Positions 59,651 to 64,000 of a DNA stretch of 64,000 bases are shown in pieces (the stretch's first letter is position 1; the number at the start of each line of letters is the position of its first letter). The translations under genes and the position numbers were made by a program. Source of the stretch: Rhyacophila brunnea (lineage: Eukaryota > Arthropoda > Insecta > Trichoptera > Rhyacophilidae); assembly GCA_022495005.1 (NCBI GenBank), contig JAGYXB010002036.1, forward strand, positions 1 to 64,000. Reading direction: 5' to 3'. A model generated the notes under the pieces. That model had not been told where the DNA came from. It did no database searches and saw only the letters and a list, made by a program, of their open reading frames with translations.

Positions 59651-61472
59651 GATAAGGTGTATAAGATACATAGTTGAATTGTTGTATAGTTATATAGCTG
59701 CTTAGCGTGTCTTATATAAACGATTTTCAAAAAGGTTATGAATTTTCTTCTCACTATATAAATGAAAAATTAACTGTTTTTTAACGCAGTAGGTAATATT
59801 CTGAAAAAATGTATAAATTAACCAAGCCAATTATTAGTATCAATCGATATGACGCATATAAACATAATTGTAAAAACCTTCTACACATTAAGACGATACA
59901 TCAGTGAAACGGCAAATAATTTTCAACTATAGGCGCGACGAAATTTTCGACTCGCTAGCATTCGCAGAGCGAACGTCGAGGTGTGAATACGTCAATTTGT
60001 TTCATGATGGCGACGGGGGTATTAATTCTTAAATCGTGTAAAGATGACTGAAAACGTTACCCATTTACTTGAAAAAGAAAACATGTCAATGAATATATTA
60101 TTATTGTTACTAATAGAACATTAAATGGATGCATGTTGGATTTATATGACAAATTATATTTCGTTCGGTATGCGTCATTTGCACCCGTGACCCGCAATCC
60201 GCGCATCACCTAGCCACGATCTTTTTAGACCATGCCTCAACTGAGATATAGCCTTATTGTGGAGTTAATATAATAAATTTGTAATGACTTATTTTTTCTC
60301 ATATTTCTGTTTATAATATGGATGTCACTAAAGATGTATATATAATATTATGTTTATTAATGCTTTGGATTAAGTTTGGTTGTTTGTCATCCCATTACGT
60401 CATGCTAATGAGAGCAAAGTATTGGAACAGAAACGGCACTTATGCTTTGGCTTTAAATACACAAATTAACTTAAATAATACACATATACGATCCCCAACA
60501 GGGAATTAAACCTTCTTTATTTTGGAAGCTATTTATTATGGTCGCATGCTTTTGGAAGTATAGCGAATAATATTTTTTTTCAGTGTTTCATTGTCAAAGT
60601 AAGAAAAATAGATCTCGGTTAAAAATGACAGAAGCTTAGAACTAGCAGTGGACAAAAACAAAGGTGAAGGGAAAACTATGTGAAATATTTACGAATTGCT
60701 CTTTTTTGAGAAATATTTTTGTCAAAAAAAATGGTCGCAAAAACCCACCGCTTTTTGTTTGGGTAATAAAAAAGTCTACTCAAATTTACAGTTATGTTTT
60801 TATAGTCTAATTCTCAAGAGGTCGGTTGTTATTTTCAGAAATTAATCGAGTGGATTTTTCTTCTATATTTGTAAATCTACGTACAAATTATTTTATTTAC
60901 AAAATAAAGAATAAACATTTATTTATATCCAGTCATTTGTCAAACGCTTAATGCGTTTACCCTAATTGAAGCAATAAATTCTCGTTGAATAAATTTAAAT
61001 TTATAATTCAGTGTTCAATTTAGTTTACAAAACCACAGTGTTTCCAATGTAATATATCTATAAAATATAGTGGTTGAACCAACGACTTAATTTTATAAAA
61101 ATAGAATAATTATTGATCTATATCTATGTAGACACAAGAATGCATTCAAATGTATTTATTATCTTATCATTCAACTGTATTAATTTATACTTTTATTCAC
61201 TTTGAAATAAAGCTGTAAGAGTTTCCTTGTATATAAACCCTGAAACTTTAGAATCTTGGGTAACCACCAAAGTTATGAAAAGCATTTTTGTAGCGCATGA
61301 AAAATAAAATGAACGACAATATCATGAACAGAAATGAAATATGCATTGTTCTACAAAATATTTCATCAAAGTGAATATGCTTTTCATATTTTTTTTCCCA
61401 AGCTTTCTCGTTTATATTGAATTGCATGATTTTATAAGACGAGATTAAGATTTCGTTATATGAGTATGCATA
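59651..61472. other. AT-rich DNA, no recognised feature
   Basis: A GC-richer patch near 59935-60020 and 60180-60235 shows no coding motif. Nothing else. Confidence 0.4.
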
Positions 61473-61993
61473 TGTTGGGTCACTAGTGTGGTGTTCGATG
61501 TGTAGATTGAGGATGATGATAATGAAGTCTACGATGTAGCAGGGTGAGATTTATTAGCAGCGTATCGGTACAATAGTATAGTATACATAATAGTTACGAG
61601 CTAGGTACTTGGATTCGAGTGACATCTAGATAAATTATTCTTCGTTATTTATAAAATAAAAAGTAACACATTAACATTAAATTCTGGTACATAATCATAT
61701 TGGACTAATTATATAATCAGCGTTTTAAATCGAGTAGCGAAATGAAATATTATTTGTTATTACAGTTGTAAGAAAATATGATACTTTGAAAAAATGATTA
61801 TTCGGCTAATACACCGTAATGGTATAATATGCTGTGATATGATGTAATAATACACCGTCTCTAATTTCACCAACCGACTTGCTGGTCTAGCTCAGTTGTT
61901 TACTGGAAATGGATTCGCTGGGAATATATTACTGCAGAGTAATTTGAAACCTTTAAACAATAGATATTTGATCGCTTTTACTCTGCAGCTACA
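61473..61993 (+). mobile_element. Solo LTR of a Ty3/gypsy-like retrotransposon, 4-bp TSD
   Basis: A 521-bp segment with TGTTGGGTCACTAGTG at the start and CTGCAGCTACA at the end, flanked by CATA (61469-61472 and 61994-61997). It is the same family as the LTR at 22599-23118 but in the opposite orientation; the two differ by scattered substitutions. There are no gag-pol remains on either side. Confidence 0.88.
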
Positions 61994-64000
61994 CATACTA
62001 CTTAATCATTATATTGAAAGCATTTATTTGAAACACAGTTTTCCGTATTTGTTATGTATGCAAAAAATTAGTAAATCTCTATGTTCTAGTATCATATTTA
62101 ATTATATTCCGTAGTAGGTATATATATTTCAATTTTTCACGTGGAATTAATTATTTTAAATACTTTCTAGTAAGTGGCTTATTTATTACTAATGAATAAA
62201 TACTATTAAGTTATATTATGTCAAACCGAGAATATAAACAATATTATAATCTCAAGAACTACATAATAATATATATTTTTATTATAAGGGAAACAAGTCC
62301 AAAGCTAAAGTATACTAAAGATTGATCATAGTGCCTCTGCTAGCAAATTTTAAAACTAGGTACCATGTTTCTAATGTTAAAAACAACAATGTCAATTCGA
62401 CTTAAATAAAAATAATGGTATCTATCTACCTACATATTTGTTATAAATAAAAATAATAACAATACGTACGTTAAAACCACGAGGTTTTTTAAAATCATTT
62501 AGTCATCTTTTAAAGAATTGAGTATTTTTTTATATTTTAATGTTGAAAATATTCTTAAAATACGATGTACTAAAAAAATCGGACTTTCCATATACGCATA
62601 TTTCATGCTTATAGTTTTTTATTTAAGTTTAATATTATAATATTTTTGATGCTTACGTATTCATTATGTAAAATAGAGGTTATCAGTGAAATATATTAAA
62701 TTTTCGGGTTTTGCAAAAAACACTACTCTCCGCCCTCGATAATAAAAATAGCCAGCGAACCTTAGCACAGTGACTTAAAAACTCTGAATCATATTTAAAT
62801 GATAAGTAAATTATCAAAATTCATCATTATAACTGGATGCATACAATGTTAAGAATTAAAACACTTAAAACCCCCAAAAACAAGCATCTTTAAAAAATCC
62901 TAGAAAAAATATTGGACTAACTTGAATTGGAATACATTATATTATATTATATTTCTACCGACCCAAGTGTAATCCTCGCAAAAAATCCAAAGTATGGATG
63001 TTTTTAAATTCCGTCAATATCTTATGGTTGCCACTTCCCGATCAAATTACAATGTTGATGGTAGATGGTAGACATAATATATTGATGGAATCTGTAAACA
63101 TCCTCAATTACTTAATAAAATATCCGCAAGATGGTTTTTGACTCAGTAGCTTATTGGATGGAGTACTATCTTGTCAAGCAAAAGATATATGTTGAATCCT
63201 ACTGAATGCAAAAAAAACTAATTACTATTTTCATTCATTAGGCATAAATAGATTTATATGGAATTCAGGATATATGTACATGCTATTTAGTAGGGAATAA
63301 TTGTGAAATGAAAATAACACACATTTTTGGACATACGTTAAATCAGTACTTACTGCTTCAGACACGGTCACTTTAACATTAACGCTAATGCTATGATTTT
63401 CAAAATATGGATTTGCCATTGAAAAAACATTCATTAATTATTATGTTCATTGTTGCTAAATAATCATTATAATATTAGTAGTACATACATTACGTTTAAA
63501 ATAATAATAATTTCCTTTCATATAAATTACACAGCCTGGCATTAAATATATTTATAGCTATATATTTAGATGTAACCAAACGCTATAAATAACGGTATTT
63601 TTTGGTAATATTATTGAAATTTATTAGCAATAAGACCTTCTCAAATTGGTGTCGTTTTCTTGTATGCGCAGTGGTGTATTTGAACGAACATAGCATCTTC
63701 TCAAGTAGGTATTATCTAATACTCTACATAAGTGAAATACTTACATAGCAAAGCTATTTGCCGCTATAAATGATATTATTTTCTTATATAATAATATACA
63801 CATTTATATACAAATAATAAAATTGGTAATTCGTGACAATCCTTTTTAAATGAATGGATTTATTATGTTTTTTGTATTTATTTTAAACGTTATACATAAT
63901 TATAATTTATTTATAACCATACGAATAGCTGTTTATGAATATTTATATGCATGCGATATTAATACAATGTAAAACATAAGAGTAATATAGAAAATATAAT
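61994..64000. other. AT-rich DNA, no recognised feature
   Basis: No gene or repeat signal to the end of the window. Confidence 0.4.

Noticed and set aside
59551..59754. 67-codon protein with LYILYI repeats
   Set aside because: Produced by a TATATAA microsatellite.

Overview
The window is AT-rich, repeat-dominated eukaryotic DNA. It is most likely from an insect. The base composition, the frequent TAGGTACCTA-type strings, and the mixture of RTE-like LINEs, hAT MITEs and pogo/Tigger elements would suit a hemipteran such as an aphid, but that placement is inference. I see no bacterial-style operons, no rRNA and no intact host gene. The one credible host coding segment is a first exon at 52144-52424 (minus strand). 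It ends in the first residues of a Ras-like GTPase of the Dexras/Rhes (RASD) type and has a good splice donor.

Region by region. 1-8066: scattered copies, in both orientations, of a long-TIR MITE. One copy is interrupted by a short foldback element with an 11-bp target-site duplication (TSD), and a second foldback element of nearly equal size (13-bp TSD) lies at 4774-4965. 8067-12787: a satellite array built from the MITE end plus its flank, organised in ~250-bp higher-order units with a further ~1.07-kb duplication. 13-27 kb: LINE fragments, a solo LTR with 4-bp TSD (22599-23118), several inverted-repeat structures, and a composite hAT (26761-27680) carrying LINE and SINE pieces. 27951-31400: a nearly complete 3.45-kb pogo/Tigger transposon whose transposase frame is broken by a single in-frame TAG. 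33-41 kb: LINE tails, two hAT MITEs with 8-bp TSDs, a LINE fragment with a 12-bp TSD, and a cluster of tRNA-like SINE heads. 42-50.7 kb: AT-rich sequence with almost nothing recognisable. 50.8-64 kb: a large foldback element, the Ras-like exon, a decayed LINE split by a hAT, two abutting LINE fragments, a LINE/SINE pair, and a second solo LTR of the same family in opposite orientation.

Most genes here are transposon genes, so the function of the window is largely a record of insertion. The best candidates for something poorly described are the short foldback elements, which carry hammerhead-ribozyme-like GAAAC motifs and have variable 11-13-bp TSDs. I infer, without proof, that they relate to Penelope-like elements or retrozymes. 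The MITE-derived higher-order satellite is also notable. All coordinates were read by eye; element ends backed by TSDs are the most reliable.
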